Assembly (NCBI RefSeq): GCF_003626695.1
Contig: NZ_RBAH01000012.1
Coordinates: 124,001 to 188,000, forward strand
Source of the DNA: Paenibacillus ginsengarvi
GTDB taxonomy: Bacteria > Bacillota > Bacilli > Paenibacillales > NBRC-103111
DNA length: 64,000 nucleotides
Direction of reading: 5' to 3'
Below, piece by piece: positions 48,462-58,212 of the stretch; the first letter of the stretch is position 1, and each line of letters starts with the position of its first letter. The position numbers and the translations under genes were made by a program. Under the pieces are notes generated by a model. That model made no database searches. It worked only from the letters and a program-made list of their open reading frames with translations, and was not told the DNA's origin.

Positions 48462-50450
48462 ATGCTTTTGCAAGTAAACGGACTCAGTAAACATTACGGC
48501 ACGACTACGGTGCTGACGAACATATCGATGCAAATTCAGGAACGCGACCGGATCGGTCTCGTCGGCGTCAATGGCGCCGGCAAATCGACGCTGCTCAAAG
48601 TGATCGCGGGCGAGATGTCCCACGACGAGGGCGAAATTTTCCGCTCGAAAGAAGCCCGGATCGGTTATTTGGCGCAAAACAGCGGCCTGCAATCGGATCG
48701 CTCGATCTGGGATGAAATGATGAGCGTTTTCGCCGGCCTGCTGGAGGCGGAGCGAGAGCTGCGAGAGCTGGAAGCGCGCATGTCAGACCCGCAGCTCGCG
48801 GCAAACGGCAAAGCGTACGAAGATTTGCTGCACCGCTATTCGGTCAAATCGGACTTGTTCCGCGAGCAGGGCGGCTTTCGCATCGAATCGCGCGTCCGCA
48901 GCGTGCTGCACGGGATGGGCTTCGGCTCGTTCGATCCGGGGACGATCGTCCACACGCTGAGCGGCGGGCAAAAAACGCGGCTGGCGCTGGCCAGACTGCT
49001 GCTCCAGGAGCCGGAGCTTCTTATGCTGGACGAGCCGACCAACTATTTGGATATTCAGACACTAACGTGGCTGGAGGACTATCTTCGCGGCTATGCCGGT
49101 GCCGTGCTGGTCGTTTCCCATGACCGTTTCTTCCTCGACGCGATGACGACGGTTATCTACGAAATCGAGCGGACGCGCTGCAAGCGGTATACCGGCAACT
49201 ACACGAGATATATGGAGCTGAAGACAGCCGAATACGAAATCGAGCTGAAGCATTACGAGAAGCAGCAGGAGGAAATCGCCCGCATGGAAGATTTCGTCCG
49301 CCGCAACATCGTGCGCGCCACGACGACGAAACGCGCCCAGAGCCGGCGCAAGGCGCTGGAGAAGATGGATCGGCTCGATAAACCGGCCGGGGAGCTGAAA
49401 AAGGCGTCGTTCCGGTTCGAAACGGAACGCCAATCGGGCAAGGAGGTGCTGCGCGCCTACGACCTCGCCGCCTCGTATGACGGAACCCGGCTGCTCTTCA
49501 AGCACGCTTCCTTCGAACTGCGGCGCGGCGATATGGCCGCCCTGATCGGCCCGAACGGAATCGGCAAGTCGACGCTGCTGAAAATATTGACCGGTCAAAA
49601 AAAGCCGATGGCCGGCACATACGACTGGGGAACGAACGTAACGATCGGCTATTACGATCAGGAGCAGCAGGGGCTGAACCCGGACCATACGGTGCTCGAA
49701 GAGCTGTGGAACGAGTACCCGCATATGGAGGAAGTTCGCATCCGCACCGTTCTGGGCAGCTTCCTGTTCAGCGGCGAGGATGTGCTGAAGAAAGTGTATT
49801 CGCTAAGCGGCGGAGAAAAAGCGCGCGTCTCGCTCGCCAAGCTGATGCTGAAGCAGGCGAATATGCTCATCCTCGACGAGCCGACGAACCATCTCGATCT
49901 GTTCAGCAAGGAAGTGCTGGAGGCGGCTTTGCTCGATTATGAAGGCACGCTGCTGTTCATTTCGCATGACCGTTATTTTTTGAACAAAATGGCCGATCGG
50001 ATGCTGGAGATGCACGCCGGCGGCATCGACGATTATTTGGGCAACTACGACGACTATGTCGAGAAAAAACGCGATCTCGCCGCCTTCGAAGCCGAGAAGC
50101 TGCTTGAGGCTGCCTCGGGTAAAGCAGCCGCGCCGAAGGCCGGAGCAGCGGCGGCAGGCGCTTCGCGGGACAGCGGCGGCGACCAGGACGCCTCCGCTGC
50201 GGCGAAGCCGAAAGATTACGAGGCGGAGAAGCAGCAGAAGCGGGAAGAGCGCGGACGCCAGCGGAAAATCGAGCAGCTCGAGGCTCAGATCGGCGTGCTT
50301 GAGGATGCCATCGCCGCGCTCGAGGGCGAGCTGCTGAAGCCGGAAGTGTTCAACGATTATGTCGCCGTCCAGCAAGTGAACGGCGATCTGGAAACGAAGA
50401 AAACAGAGCTGGAGCGGCTTTATGCCGAGTGGGGAGACTTGTCCTCCTGA
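48462..50450 (+). CDS. ABC-F family ATPase (YdiF-type)
   Basis: A soluble, ribosome-associated type ABC protein of 662 residues with two ATPase domains and no membrane part. Domain 1 has GVNGAGKST, LSGGQKTRLALAR and LLMLDEPTNYLD; domain 2 has GPNGIGKST, LSGGEKARVSLAK and LILDEPTNHLD. Between them is the charged linker (about residues 245-320) that reaches the ribosomal P-site. A long Ala/Lys/Glu-rich C-terminal extension (about 540-662) forms a coiled coil. ATG 48462 follows GGAGGAAG; upstream frames are ignored. Its neighbourhood (moaC, tsaD) matches B. subtilis ydiF. The last 31 bases overlap the convergent gene. Confidence 0.94.
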   Translation: MLLQVNGLSKHYGTTTVLTNISMQIQERDRIGLVGVNGAGKSTLLKVIAGEMSHDEGEIFRSKEARIGYLAQNSGLQSDRSIWDEMMSVFAGLLEAERELRELEARMSDPQLAANGKAYEDLLHRYSVKSDLFREQGGFRIESRVRSVLHGMGFGSFDPGTIVHTLSGGQKTRLALARLLLQEPELLMLDEPTNYLDIQTLTWLEDYLRGYAGAVLVVSHDRFFLDAMTTVIYEIERTRCKRYTGNYTRYMELKTAEYEIELKHYEKQQEEIARMEDFVRRNIVRATTTKRAQSRRKALEKMDRLDKPAGELKKASFRFETERQSGKEVLRAYDLAASYDGTRLLFKHASFELRRGDMAALIGPNGIGKSTLLKILTGQKKPMAGTYDWGTNVTIGYYDQEQQGLNPDHTVLEELWNEYPHMEEVRIRTVLGSFLFSGEDVLKKVYSLSGGEKARVSLAKLMLKQANMLILDEPTNHLDLFSKEVLEAALLDYEGTLLFISHDRYFLNKMADRMLEMHAGGIDDYLGNYDDYVEKKRDLAAFEAEKLLEAASGKAAAPKAGAAAAGASRDSGGDQDASAAAKPKDYEAEKQQKREERGRQRKIEQLEAQIGVLEDAIAALEGELLKPEVFNDYVAVQQVNGDLETKKTELERLYAEWGDLSS

Positions 50451-52855
50451 AGCCGCATGAGCAGCATCGGCACCGCGGCGTATACGATCATCGTGGCCGC
50501 CGCCACGATGCCCGAGTCGTTGAAGGCCAGCGCGGCCACCGAGCCGACGGCGATCGCGATAAAACCGTTCATATAGAACGGGTGCTCGCTTTCCCAGCGG
50601 CGGAATGCGCCCCTCGGACGTACGACGGCCACGGCCATGACGATAAGGCCTGCGGCCAGCACCTTCGTCCACACCGATACGCCGATCAAGTGGACGTTCA
50701 TTTGCAGCTTGCGGACGATCATCGCCGCGATCAGATCGGTCCGTCCGTCGCCGAGCGCCGCCATCGCCCGCCCGATATGGCTTTGCTGCGACGCCTCCGC
50801 CGGAATGGCGGCGTTAAGCAGCCATAACGAGGCGAAGCCCGCAGCGACGAGCGCGGCGCAGACAAGCACAAGCGGCAGCAGGCCGAGGCGGCGAGCTGCG
50901 CCGCCCGCGAAGCTGCGCAGCCAGGCGAGGCCGAAGGCGACCGCCGCGGTGACGGCGCCGCCTGCGTTCGTGCCGAGCTGCGGGGCGGCGAGGTACAGCA
51001 GGGGCACGGCGAGCGCGAGTGCGGCGAGGCCGGCGGCGCGGACGCGAGTGCGGCGGCGGTGCGCGTGCTCGGCCGTGCGCGAGGCCGGCGAAGCAGGCGC
51101 GGCGGGCGCAGCCGTGCGCGAGGCCGGCGAAGCAGGCGCGGCGGGCGCAGCCGTGCGGCGACGGCGTTCGAGCATGGCGGCGAATACGAGCGTGACGGCG
51201 CCGACGAGCACGCCCATGTACTCGTTGCCCATCCCGTAATAGCGGGCGCCGACCATCGGATCGTAGCCCAGCACCGAGCGCTTCATCCCTTCCGCGCCGA
51301 ACAGCCCGTCAAGCAGCAGCGCCGCGGCTGTAATTCCGCTCACCGCGACTGCGGCTTGGAGTGCGCCGCTTCTCGCGAGACAGAAAGCTGCGATCAGCGC
51401 CGATCCCCCTATGAACAGAGCCGCTTGCCCGTATGCGGGGAGCGGCTTTATGACGTTCAGCCAGCCGGTCATGAGCAGCACGAGCGGAGCGGCCATAATG
51501 GCGAGCAGCAGCCATTCCACCCAGCGCACCGCTTTACGCGGCTTCCACCAAATGACGAGTAAAGCCCCGAGCATAACAATAGCTTCCACGGAGACGAACG
51601 GAAGCAGCAGCCGGGGCCGCAGCCGATATATATCCTTGATCGTATCCAGTTGTTTGCTCAGGGCGGTCCATGCGCCCGGCCGGGCTATCACTTCCATCGG
51701 CTGTCCCACCATATCTTGGGGCGCTTCGATGCCCAGCGATGCGAGTACCGACGGAGCGAAATCCGAAGCCGTCACGATGCCGCTCCGGCGCGTGCTTGGC
51801 GAAGTGAGCAGCCCGCCCGCCACTCCCGGCCCGGTGTAGATAACGGGTGCGAGCAGTTCCCTGCTTCTGGATGCTTCTGAGCCTACAAACGGCGAGAGGA
51901 GCCAGATGGAATCCCCGTTTCGTTGCGCGGCGAGAAGATCCCCAAGCAAGGAGTCGAGACGGCTGAGCGCCGACAGCTTTTGCCGTTTCGCCTGCGCCCC
52001 CTCATATAAGGGCTGCTCACTCTGAAACCGCAGCAGATCGCCCCATTCCAGCACGACGACGGCCGTCCCCTGAACCGACTGCCACGCCTGCAATAGTGCC
52101 GCCGCATTCGTCTTCACCCGGGATGGGGCTGCGTCATCCGGGGCTAGAACGCTCTCGTCGATGCGCCCGCAAGGCACGCGTCCCTTCTCGTCCATCAGCA
52201 GCAGTGGAGCATATCGCTTCTTGTCCGGCGGCGTATCGCTGTTCCCGATCACACACGCCGGTATGCCGGTCTTCCGCAGCATCTCTCCGAACAGGCCGGG
52301 ACGCGGCCGCTGTGAGCGGATATCGTTGCGCCGCAGGATCGCCTCTATTTCCGGTAAAACAATCGCCGCTTCCCCCGGCTCCCGCCCCGTCAATCTCCGA
52401 TACCGCTTCCCCCCTTCCCGAGCATCGTCTTCCCCGCCACGATTAACAGGCCATGCCCCGTACTCCGGGCTGCTGGAGGCAGGCGCCCCCGCTCCCAGCG
52501 TCACATATAGATCCTCCAGCCCTTTCTCGGGAATTCGCACATTCATCGCGCCGATAGCCCCCTCCCGAATGAGCAGGCTTATAGTAGGAAGCTGGCTCAG
52601 CACGTCCTCGCTCCAGTCAAGGAACGACCATCCGGGAATCGTGACAATCGTTACTTTATGATCCGCCTTATCGGGAACCGGACTGACAGGGACGGCTGCG
52701 GAAGCGCCATTGCCCGGCCGCATAGCAGGTCGCGACTCGGCTATGGAAGGAGGCGGATACCCAAACACCATGGCAGCTGCACATAAAACCATAATGACGA
52801 CCATATTCGCATATCGAACACATGTTCCGAACCGTAAAAAAGCTGAGCTCATCAT
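50420..52855 (-). CDS. Large membrane protein with N-terminal alkaline-phosphatase-like domain (function unknown)
   Basis: About 811 residues. A signal/anchor helix is followed by an extracytoplasmic region (about 70-410). Its end, with SIWLLSPFVG, APVIYTGPGV and VTASDFAPSVLASLGI, resembles the C-terminal part of alkaline-phosphatase-like phosphotransferases; the expected N-terminal metal/nucleophile motif is not clear, so catalysis is uncertain. The rest (about 430-805) has roughly ten membrane helices and a low-complexity Ala/Pro/Ser loop built from two copies of a 13-residue repeat. GGGGGTG precedes two adjacent ATGs (52855, 52852). It is GC-rich, points against both neighbours and overlaps the ABC-F 3' end by 31 bases. 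I do not recognise a named family. Confidence 0.8.
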   Translation of the reverse strand: MMSSAFLRFGTCVRYANMVVIMVLCAAAMVFGYPPPSIAESRPAMRPGNGASAAVPVSPVPDKADHKVTIVTIPGWSFLDWSEDVLSQLPTISLLIREGAIGAMNVRIPEKGLEDLYVTLGAGAPASSSPEYGAWPVNRGGEDDAREGGKRYRRLTGREPGEAAIVLPEIEAILRRNDIRSQRPRPGLFGEMLRKTGIPACVIGNSDTPPDKKRYAPLLLMDEKGRVPCGRIDESVLAPDDAAPSRVKTNAAALLQAWQSVQGTAVVVLEWGDLLRFQSEQPLYEGAQAKRQKLSALSRLDSLLGDLLAAQRNGDSIWLLSPFVGSEASRSRELLAPVIYTGPGVAGGLLTSPSTRRSGIVTASDFAPSVLASLGIEAPQDMVGQPMEVIARPGAWTALSKQLDTIKDIYRLRPRLLLPFVSVEAIVMLGALLVIWWKPRKAVRWVEWLLLAIMAAPLVLLMTGWLNVIKPLPAYGQAALFIGGSALIAAFCLARSGALQAAVAVSGITAAALLLDGLFGAEGMKRSVLGYDPMVGARYYGMGNEYMGVLVGAVTLVFAAMLERRRRTAAPAAPASPASRTAAPAAPASPASRTAEHAHRRRTRVRAAGLAALALAVPLLYLAAPQLGTNAGGAVTAAVAFGLAWLRSFAGGAARRLGLLPLVLVCAALVAAGFASLWLLNAAIPAEASQQSHIGRAMAALGDGRTDLIAAMIVRKLQMNVHLIGVSVWTKVLAAGLIVMAVAVVRPRGAFRRWESEHPFYMNGFIAIAVGSVAALAFNDSGIVAAATMIVYAAVPMLLMRLQEDKSPHSA
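51072..51149. repeat. 39-bp direct tandem repeat, two copies
   Basis: Two adjacent identical 39-base units (51072-51110 and 51111-51149), followed by the start of a third. In frame, each encodes a 13-residue Ala/Pro/Ser unit in the loop of the membrane protein. Confidence 0.9.
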
Positions 52856-53005
52856 CAGCACCCCCGCAAGGATTGGGCGTTTCTGGTACGATTGCCAATG
52901 TTAGAATGCCCGGTTTTGCAATTTGCGAACCGTTTTTTCCCTTTCTGTCATGTTTCAGCAATCGCTAGACAGTTTCCGTCACAATTTGCCGCACGCATAC
53001 AATTT

Positions 53006-53231
53006 CCATCCACATCTTCATATTTTATTAACAAAGTTATCCCCAAGCCAAAAAGCGAAAACAGCCGTTTCTTATGCGGATACACGGTGTCATCCACAAG
53101 GTTGTCCACATTATCCACATTTTCGGTTCCATAACTTATCCCGTCCTCAACAATGTTCGACACGTTGTCCCATCTGTGTTTCCATAACTTGTACACATTG
53201 TACACAAGGGGTGTGCATAACTTTGTCCACA
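53006..53231 (+). promoter_or_regulatory. Cluster of DnaA boxes
   Basis: A perfect TTATCCACA (53111-53119) directly follows TTGTCCACA (53102-53110) and TCATCCACA (53090-53098). Further matches with one or two differences are CCATCCACA (53006), TTATCCCCA (53037), two adjoining TTGTACACA (53189-53206) and TTGTCCACA (53223-53231). All point the same way. Eight near-matches in 226 bases of intergenic DNA is far above chance. It lies between the phosphatase-like membrane gene and the GNAT gene, about 0.7 kb beyond tsaD. Confidence 0.8.
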
Positions 53232-53356
53232 TGTGCAAAAGAGCTGATTTTATTGATTTTCTTCCAATTTTATTGGCAGCCCTCTTTTTCGTGAAAGGAA
53301 CTGGTACACTGGAAGATGTGATGCAGCTATCAAGCTGGGACAAACAGGGGGAACTA

Positions 53357-53809
53357 ATGATGGGTATGGAGGCGTGCATACGACAAGCACTCCCAAGCGA
53401 TGTAGTGGCAGTATCGGAGCTATCCGGCCTTTGGGAAGCCGAGCAGATTACTTACGGGCTGGCAGCCAGCGACGAGGGTATGCTCGCAGATAGGCTCGGC
53501 GACTATTTTTACGTGTCCGAACTAGATGGTATCCTGATCGGTTATATATTTGGAGTTGTTCATGTAAGCGAAGGGCTCGCGGTCATCGACCAGGGAGAGC
53601 GTTATTTGGAGATTGAGGAGGTTTACGTTCATCCGGATCATCGCGGCGGCCGGATCGGGCATCGGCTCGTGGATGAGCTGCTCCGGTCTTCGGAGCATAA
53701 CGGCGTGACCCGGTCCGTCGTTTATTCCGCCACGAAGCAATGGCAGAAGATGGTCGGCTTTTATGAAAAGTTCGGATTTCAAATGTGGTTTATTCAAATG
53801 TATCGATAA
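53357..53809 (+). CDS. GNAT family N-acetyltransferase
   Basis: A 150-residue acetyltransferase. It starts IRQALPSDVVAVSELSGLW, then has YFYVSELDGILIGYIFGVVH, the acetyl-CoA loop EEVYVHPDHRGGRIGHRLVDELL and the C-terminal VGFYEKFGF motif. All GNAT elements are present; the substrate is unknown. ATG 53357 follows AGGGGGA; the open frame extends upstream through the DnaA-box cluster, but that part has no ribosome site. It converges on tsaD. Confidence 0.88.
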   Translation: MMGMEACIRQALPSDVVAVSELSGLWEAEQITYGLAASDEGMLADRLGDYFYVSELDGILIGYIFGVVHVSEGLAVIDQGERYLEIEEVYVHPDHRGGRIGHRLVDELLRSSEHNGVTRSVVYSATKQWQKMVGFYEKFGFQMWFIQMYR

Positions 53810-53952
53810 CCGGACAATCTGCAATGGGCCAGGACCGGACAAGATTCGACGAGGATAACCTGTCTAATGTCTAAGCCGCAACTAAAAAGCAGCCGCAAAG
53901 CCGGACACTTCCATTCGCCCGGCATGACGACTGCTTCCGTACTTTTAAGATA

Positions 53953-55029
53953 CTATACCGTTCCGTCGACCGGCTGCTTGACCGACCATTCCTCCAGCGA
54001 AAGTACAGGCTCGGCCTTGAGGTCCAGCTCCGACAGCTCGCCCGCTTCCCACTTGAGAAAAGCGGCGGCAGCGATCATCGCCGCATTGTCGGTGCAGAGC
54101 GATAGCGGCGGTACGAGCAGCGCCAGCTTCTCCTGCTCGCAGCGCGCGGCCAGCGCTTCGCGCAGCCCTTTGTTGGCGGCTACGCCTCCCGCGAGCAGCA
54201 GTTGCTTCGCCCCGTACGCTTTCGAGGCACGGATCGCCTTTTCCACAAGCACATCCACAACCGAATCTTGAAAGCCCTTGGACAAGCTGGCCGGATGAAG
54301 CACGTCGCCGCGCATTTTCGCCTGGTTGATCGCGGCCAGCACCGCCGACTTCAGACCGCTGAAGCTGAAGTCGTACGATTCCGGCTCCAGCCACGCCCGC
54401 GGCATGGGCACCGCCTCGTCCGCTTCGAGGGCAAGCCGGTCCACATGCGGCCCGCCGGGATACGGCAGCCCCATCGCCCGGGCGACTTTGTCGTACGCTT
54501 CGCCCGCCGCGTCGTCCCGGGTTTGCCCGATAATGCGGAATACACCGGGTGCCGGGACATGCACGAGTTCCGTATGCCCGCCCGATACGACTAACGCGAC
54601 AAGCGGATAGTCAAGACGGTGAACGAGCCGGTTCGCATAAATATGTCCGGCGATATGATGAACGCCGATCAGCGGAATTTGCAGCGCGCAGGCTAGCGTC
54701 TTCGCCGCCACTACGCCGACGAGCAGCGCGCCGACGAGACCCGGCCCTTGCGTTACGGCGATGGCCGACAAGTCGCTGAGCCGAATTCCCGCTGCCCGCA
54801 CCGCTTCCTCCAGCATAAGCGTGACGCTCTCCACATGTTTGCGCGAAGCGATCTCCGGGACGACGCCGCCGTATCGTTTATGCGTATCGATCTGGCTCGA
54901 CACGACGTTCGCGAGTATCTCCGTTCCGTCCCGGACGACGGCGACCGACGTTTCGTCGCAGCTCGTTTCCACGGCTAGAATGAGCTCTTTTCCAGTAGTC
55001 GTTGATTCGTTTCGTTCCGTCTGCGTCAT
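53953..55029 (-). CDS. tsaD: tRNA N6-adenosine threonylcarbamoyltransferase TsaD
   Basis: Transfers threonylcarbamoyl to A37 of ANN-decoding tRNAs, with TsaB and TsaE, both encoded here. The 358-residue protein has [16 protein letters not shown] at the N-terminus, the metal-binding [11 protein letters not shown] (His-x3-His), VSGGHTELV, the LGLPYPGG-type [20 protein letters not shown] and [15 protein letters not shown] 55029 overlaps the rimI stop codon (ATGA); a longer frame to 55077 is not favoured. The order thiL-tsaE-tsaB-rimI-tsaD is the classic Bacillus operon. Confidence 0.97.
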   Translation of the reverse strand: MTQTERNESTTTGKELILAVETSCDETSVAVVRDGTEILANVVSSQIDTHKRYGGVVPEIASRKHVESVTLMLEEAVRAAGIRLSDLSAIAVTQGPGLVGALLVGVVAAKTLACALQIPLIGVHHIAGHIYANRLVHRLDYPLVALVVSGGHTELVHVPAPGVFRIIGQTRDDAAGEAYDKVARAMGLPYPGGPHVDRLALEADEAVPMPRAWLEPESYDFSFSGLKSAVLAAINQAKMRGDVLHPASLSKGFQDSVVDVLVEKAIRASKAYGAKQLLLAGGVAANKGLREALAARCEQEKLALLVPPLSLCTDNAAMIAAAAFLKWEAGELSELDLKAEPVLSLEEWSVKQPVDGTV

Positions 55030-55532
55030 TCGTTTTCCAGCGTCCCTTCTTCGGACATGCGGCGCAAATGCGCCCACATAATGATCGCATCTTCTCCGTT
55101 GTCCGTGTAGTACCCTTTGCGCAGGCCGGCCGGAATAAAGCCCATCTTCGCATACAGCCGCTGCGCGATCACATTGGATGTGCGTACCTCCAGCGTAATT
55201 CGTTCGGCGCCCAAAAACACCGCCGCCGATTGAAGCTGAATCATCAGCCGCTCGCCGAGCTTTCTCCCCCGGTATGCCGCGCGTATGGCGATGTTGGTAA
55301 TATGCGCCTCATCCAAAATAAGCCACATGCCGCCGTACCCGATAATGAGGCCGTCCAGTTCCATGATGAGATAATGGGCGAACTGGTTGTTCGTCAGCTC
55401 GTTATGAAACGCTGCTTCCGTCCACGGCGTCGTGAACGCCTCCTTTTCGATGTCGCAGATGACCGCTATGTCGTCCACGCGCATCGAACGGAACTGGAGC
55501 CCGCCTTCCCCTGCTTCTTCAGTCAGCTCCAA
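55026..55532 (-). CDS. rimI: Ribosomal-protein-alanine N-acetyltransferase RimI
   Basis: A 168-residue GNAT enzyme expected to acetylate N-terminal alanine of ribosomal protein S18. It has [29 protein letters not shown] at the start, the central [19 protein letters not shown], the acetyl-CoA loop [11 protein letters not shown] and the [23 protein letters not shown] end, which is the RimI signature. It starts at TTG 55532 (GGGGAGG site) inside the 3' end of tsaB and overlaps tsaD. Confidence 0.94.
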   Translation of the reverse strand: MELTEEAGEGGLQFRSMRVDDIAVICDIEKEAFTTPWTEAAFHNELTNNQFAHYLIMELDGLIIGYGGMWLILDEAHITNIAIRAAYRGRKLGERLMIQLQSAAVFLGAERITLEVRTSNVIAQRLYAKMGFIPAGLRKGYYTDNGEDAIIMWAHLRRMSEEGTLENE

Positions 55533-56319
55533 GAGGATCGCCTCCCCGCTTTTCCTTCTGCAGCAGCTTCACTTCCGCTTCCGCCAGCTGCGTATAATTC
55601 GGTACAAGCGCATGCATATCGTCCGCTTCGCCGCGACGGATGCGGCGCCAGGCCAGCTCCGCAATCCAGGCCGCTCCGACCTCGCTCTCCCGAATAGCCG
55701 AAGAGTGGCCGCTCCAGCCTTGAATCGTTTCGCGGAAACCGGCCGTTTCGCCGCCAAATACGATCTTCTCCGGTACGCTGCCTGTCGCACGGCGATCGTC
55801 CAAGAGGGCATCCAGCTCCCCGAGCCAGTCTTCCACAACGCGTATGCCGTCCTGAACGATAGCGGTCCAGCCTGCAGGGCCCGACTCGTAAACCGCGCAA
55901 TATGCCTGCTTCCGCCGAGCGTCCAACAGAGGAATATACCAGGTTATACCCGCTTTCGAGTCTCCCTCCACTGTGTGCGCGTCTCCAAGCGCCAGCGCTT
56001 CCAGTCCAGACACCCCGATGACGGGAATGCCGAGCGACCACGCGAATGTTTTTGCCACCGTGACGCCGATACGCACTCCGGTATAAGAGCCTGGTCCGGT
56101 CCCAACCGCCACGGCATCCAGCGCCGAAGGGGATAAGCCTGCCTCCTTCAGCATGCTGTTTATTTCCGGTAGCAGTTTGATCGAGTGATTTCGTTCCGTT
56201 TCCGAGCGTCTCTCGGCGAAGATTCGTTCTCCGTCCGCAAGCGCCACGGTCAGAACGCTCGTTGAGGTGTCAATGGCCAGTAAGGTTTTGATCGCTGTTT
56301 TCTGATGAAGTGTCGTCAT
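55519..56319 (-). CDS. tsaB: tRNA threonylcarbamoyladenosine biosynthesis protein TsaB
   Basis: A 266-residue ASKHA-fold partner of TsaD, needed for the t6A complex but not catalytic. TLLAIDTSTSVLTVAL at the N-terminus, LKEAGLSPSALDAVAVGTGPGSYTGVRIG in the middle, and KTFAWSLGIPVIGVSGLEALA are diagnostic. ATG 56319 overlaps the tsaE stop (ATGA); a GTG at 56355 is another option. The C-terminus overlaps rimI by 14 bases. Confidence 0.95.
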   Translation of the reverse strand: MTTLHQKTAIKTLLAIDTSTSVLTVALADGERIFAERRSETERNHSIKLLPEINSMLKEAGLSPSALDAVAVGTGPGSYTGVRIGVTVAKTFAWSLGIPVIGVSGLEALALGDAHTVEGDSKAGITWYIPLLDARRKQAYCAVYESGPAGWTAIVQDGIRVVEDWLGELDALLDDRRATGSVPEKIVFGGETAGFRETIQGWSGHSSAIRESEVGAAWIAELAWRRIRRGEADDMHALVPNYTQLAEAEVKLLQKEKRGGDPLGAD

Positions 56320-56864
56320 AGTATCGTCCCGTTCTCCTTCAAGCGTTTGCACCAATGTTCGTACAGCTCACCGTGCGGCATCAGTTCGATTGTCCGCTCC
56401 GTATCGCCGGTGCGATTCAGGCGGATCGCCAAATAATCGGCGGGAAGCAGACCCGGGATGAGCTCCGCCCATTCGACCAGCGTAACGCCTTCGCCGAAAA
56501 AATAGTCGTCCAGACCGAGCTCTCCGGCCTCCAACTCGGAAATGCGATAAACGTCCATATGATAAAAAGGAAGACGGTCTCCCTCGTACTCCTTAATAAT
56601 CGTAAACGTAGGGCTGTTCACGATACCGGGAACCCCCAGCGCACGCGCAACCGCCTGAGAAAACCGGGTTTTACCCGCTCCCAGGTCGCCATCCAGCGTT
56701 ACAACGGTTCCGGGCTCCATAAGTCCGGCGAGTTGCTCGGCCAGCCGGGCTGTATCCCGTTCATCGTTCGATAGGAACGTGTATATGCTCGTATCCGTAT
56801 TCGTTTCCCCCTTCTCTCCCGTAAGCGGCCGGCAAGATGCAGGCGTTCGGGTAAGTGGCGTCAT
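56316..56864 (-). CDS. tsaE: tRNA threonylcarbamoyladenosine biosynthesis ATPase TsaE
   Basis: P-loop ATPase (182 residues) that resets the TsaB-TsaD complex. Walker A is GDLGAGKTRFSQA, switch I is SPTFTIIKEY, HMDVYRI and LVEWAELIP complete the fold. The N-terminus is about 25 residues longer than usual; ATG 56864 was kept because it overlaps the thiL stop (ATGA). Confidence 0.95.
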   Translation of the reverse strand: MTPLTRTPASCRPLTGEKGETNTDTSIYTFLSNDERDTARLAEQLAGLMEPGTVVTLDGDLGAGKTRFSQAVARALGVPGIVNSPTFTIIKEYEGDRLPFYHMDVYRISELEAGELGLDDYFFGEGVTLVEWAELIPGLLPADYLAIRLNRTGDTERTIELMPHGELYEHWCKRLKENGTIL

Positions 56865-57928
56865 GCAAAATGATTATAGCCGCGTTTGCCGACCGGCGCC
56901 GGAACTCCGCCTTCGGAGCGAATAAGCGTCACGCCGATTGCCGGATCCGTGCCGTCTTCTCCGGCGGCCGCGACTTCGCCGACGAACCAGAGCCGAAGTC
57001 CCGCCTGCTCGAACATACGCTCCAGCTCCGCCCGATAATCCGGCCGTACCGTCCCGACAAGCTCGTAGTCTTCACCGCCGTACAGCGCAAATTCCAGCGG
57101 ATCGGCCTGTACGGCGGCGGCGTATTCGCGCAGCTCGTCCATCAGCGGAATCCGCTCTCCGTGCAAAATGAGCGTTACGCCGGACGCCTCCGCAATTTCC
57201 CACGCTTCGCTCGCCAAACCGTCGCTGATATCGTTCAGCGCTCCGCACTGGCGCGGCTCCACTGCGGCCAGCAGCTGCCCCGCCTGAATGCGCGGCTCGG
57301 GCAGCCGGTGCGCTCTCGCAAGCGGCCGTAGCCGCTCCGGAAGCAGCTCCAGCGGACCGGCCGCTTCCCTGCGCTCCAGCATCGCGCGCAGACCCGCCGC
57401 AGACCCGCCGAGCGGCCCGGTCACGAACACGGCGTCGCCCGGCTGCGCCGCGCTGCGAAGCAGCGCCCGCCCTTGCTTCACTTCGCCGATCACAGTCACG
57501 GTCACGACCAGCCCGGACGGAGACGACGTCGTGTCACCTCCGACGATAGCTGTAGCGTACTTCTCCGCACAAGCGTAGAGGCCGTCGTACAGTCCCTGCA
57601 GCTTATCCGCGGGAAGCGAGCGCGGAGCGGCAAGCGCGACGAGCGCCCATCTCGGGCGGGCTCCCATAGCGGCCAGATCGCTCAGATTCGAAGCCATCGC
57701 CTTGTACCCGATATCCGCGAACGTCATCGTCTCCGGCTTGAAATGCACCCCGTCCACCATCGTATCGCACGAGACGACCAGCTCTGTCCCGCTGCCCGGC
57801 CGCAGTACCGCCGCATCGTCCCCGATACCGACCGTTACGCCGCTATCGTCCGGCGAGCGCTTACCGCCGCCATGTCCGCGCGGCCCGTTCAGCATCCGGA
57901 TCAGCGCAAATTCGTCCATATCAGGCAC
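56861..57928 (-). CDS. thiL: Thiamine-monophosphate kinase
   Basis: Phosphorylates thiamine monophosphate to the active cofactor TPP. The 355-residue protein has GIGDDAAVLRPGSGTELVVSCDTMVDGVHF (metal and ATP binding), DIGYKAMASNLSDLAAMGARP, IVGGDTTSSPSGLVVTVTVIGEV, FVTGPLGGSAAGLRAM and DISDGLASEAWEIAEASGV with the YGGEDYELVGTV end. GTG 57928 has GGGAGGGG six bases upstream; ATG 57919 is the alternative. It is the first gene of the t6A operon in this window. Confidence 0.96.
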   Translation of the reverse strand: MPDMDEFALIRMLNGPRGHGGGKRSPDDSGVTVGIGDDAAVLRPGSGTELVVSCDTMVDGVHFKPETMTFADIGYKAMASNLSDLAAMGARPRWALVALAAPRSLPADKLQGLYDGLYACAEKYATAIVGGDTTSSPSGLVVTVTVIGEVKQGRALLRSAAQPGDAVFVTGPLGGSAAGLRAMLERREAAGPLELLPERLRPLARAHRLPEPRIQAGQLLAAVEPRQCGALNDISDGLASEAWEIAEASGVTLILHGERIPLMDELREYAAAVQADPLEFALYGGEDYELVGTVRPDYRAELERMFEQAGLRLWFVGEVAAAGEDGTDPAIGVTLIRSEGGVPAPVGKRGYNHFA

Positions 57929-58212
57929 AAGCGGCCCCTCCCGTTTCAACTTGTACCTATTATATCGGTACGGGGAAACGGCCGCAACAGCTTGAGAGGA
58001 TGAAAGCGCGGATGCGCGGCCCGTTCCCTCTATCCAGTGTATTCTGCATGTTGACATCTGACGACAAAGCCTGCGTCCGTTCGCGCTTTATTTCCGACCT
58101 AAGGAACTTCCGCCGAGCGGAGAAACGAATCGACAATTTTTTCGTATACATTGTAATAGATGGGCTCGTATAATAGGACGTTAACAGCCGTTCATCCGAG
58201 GTGATCGCTCTT

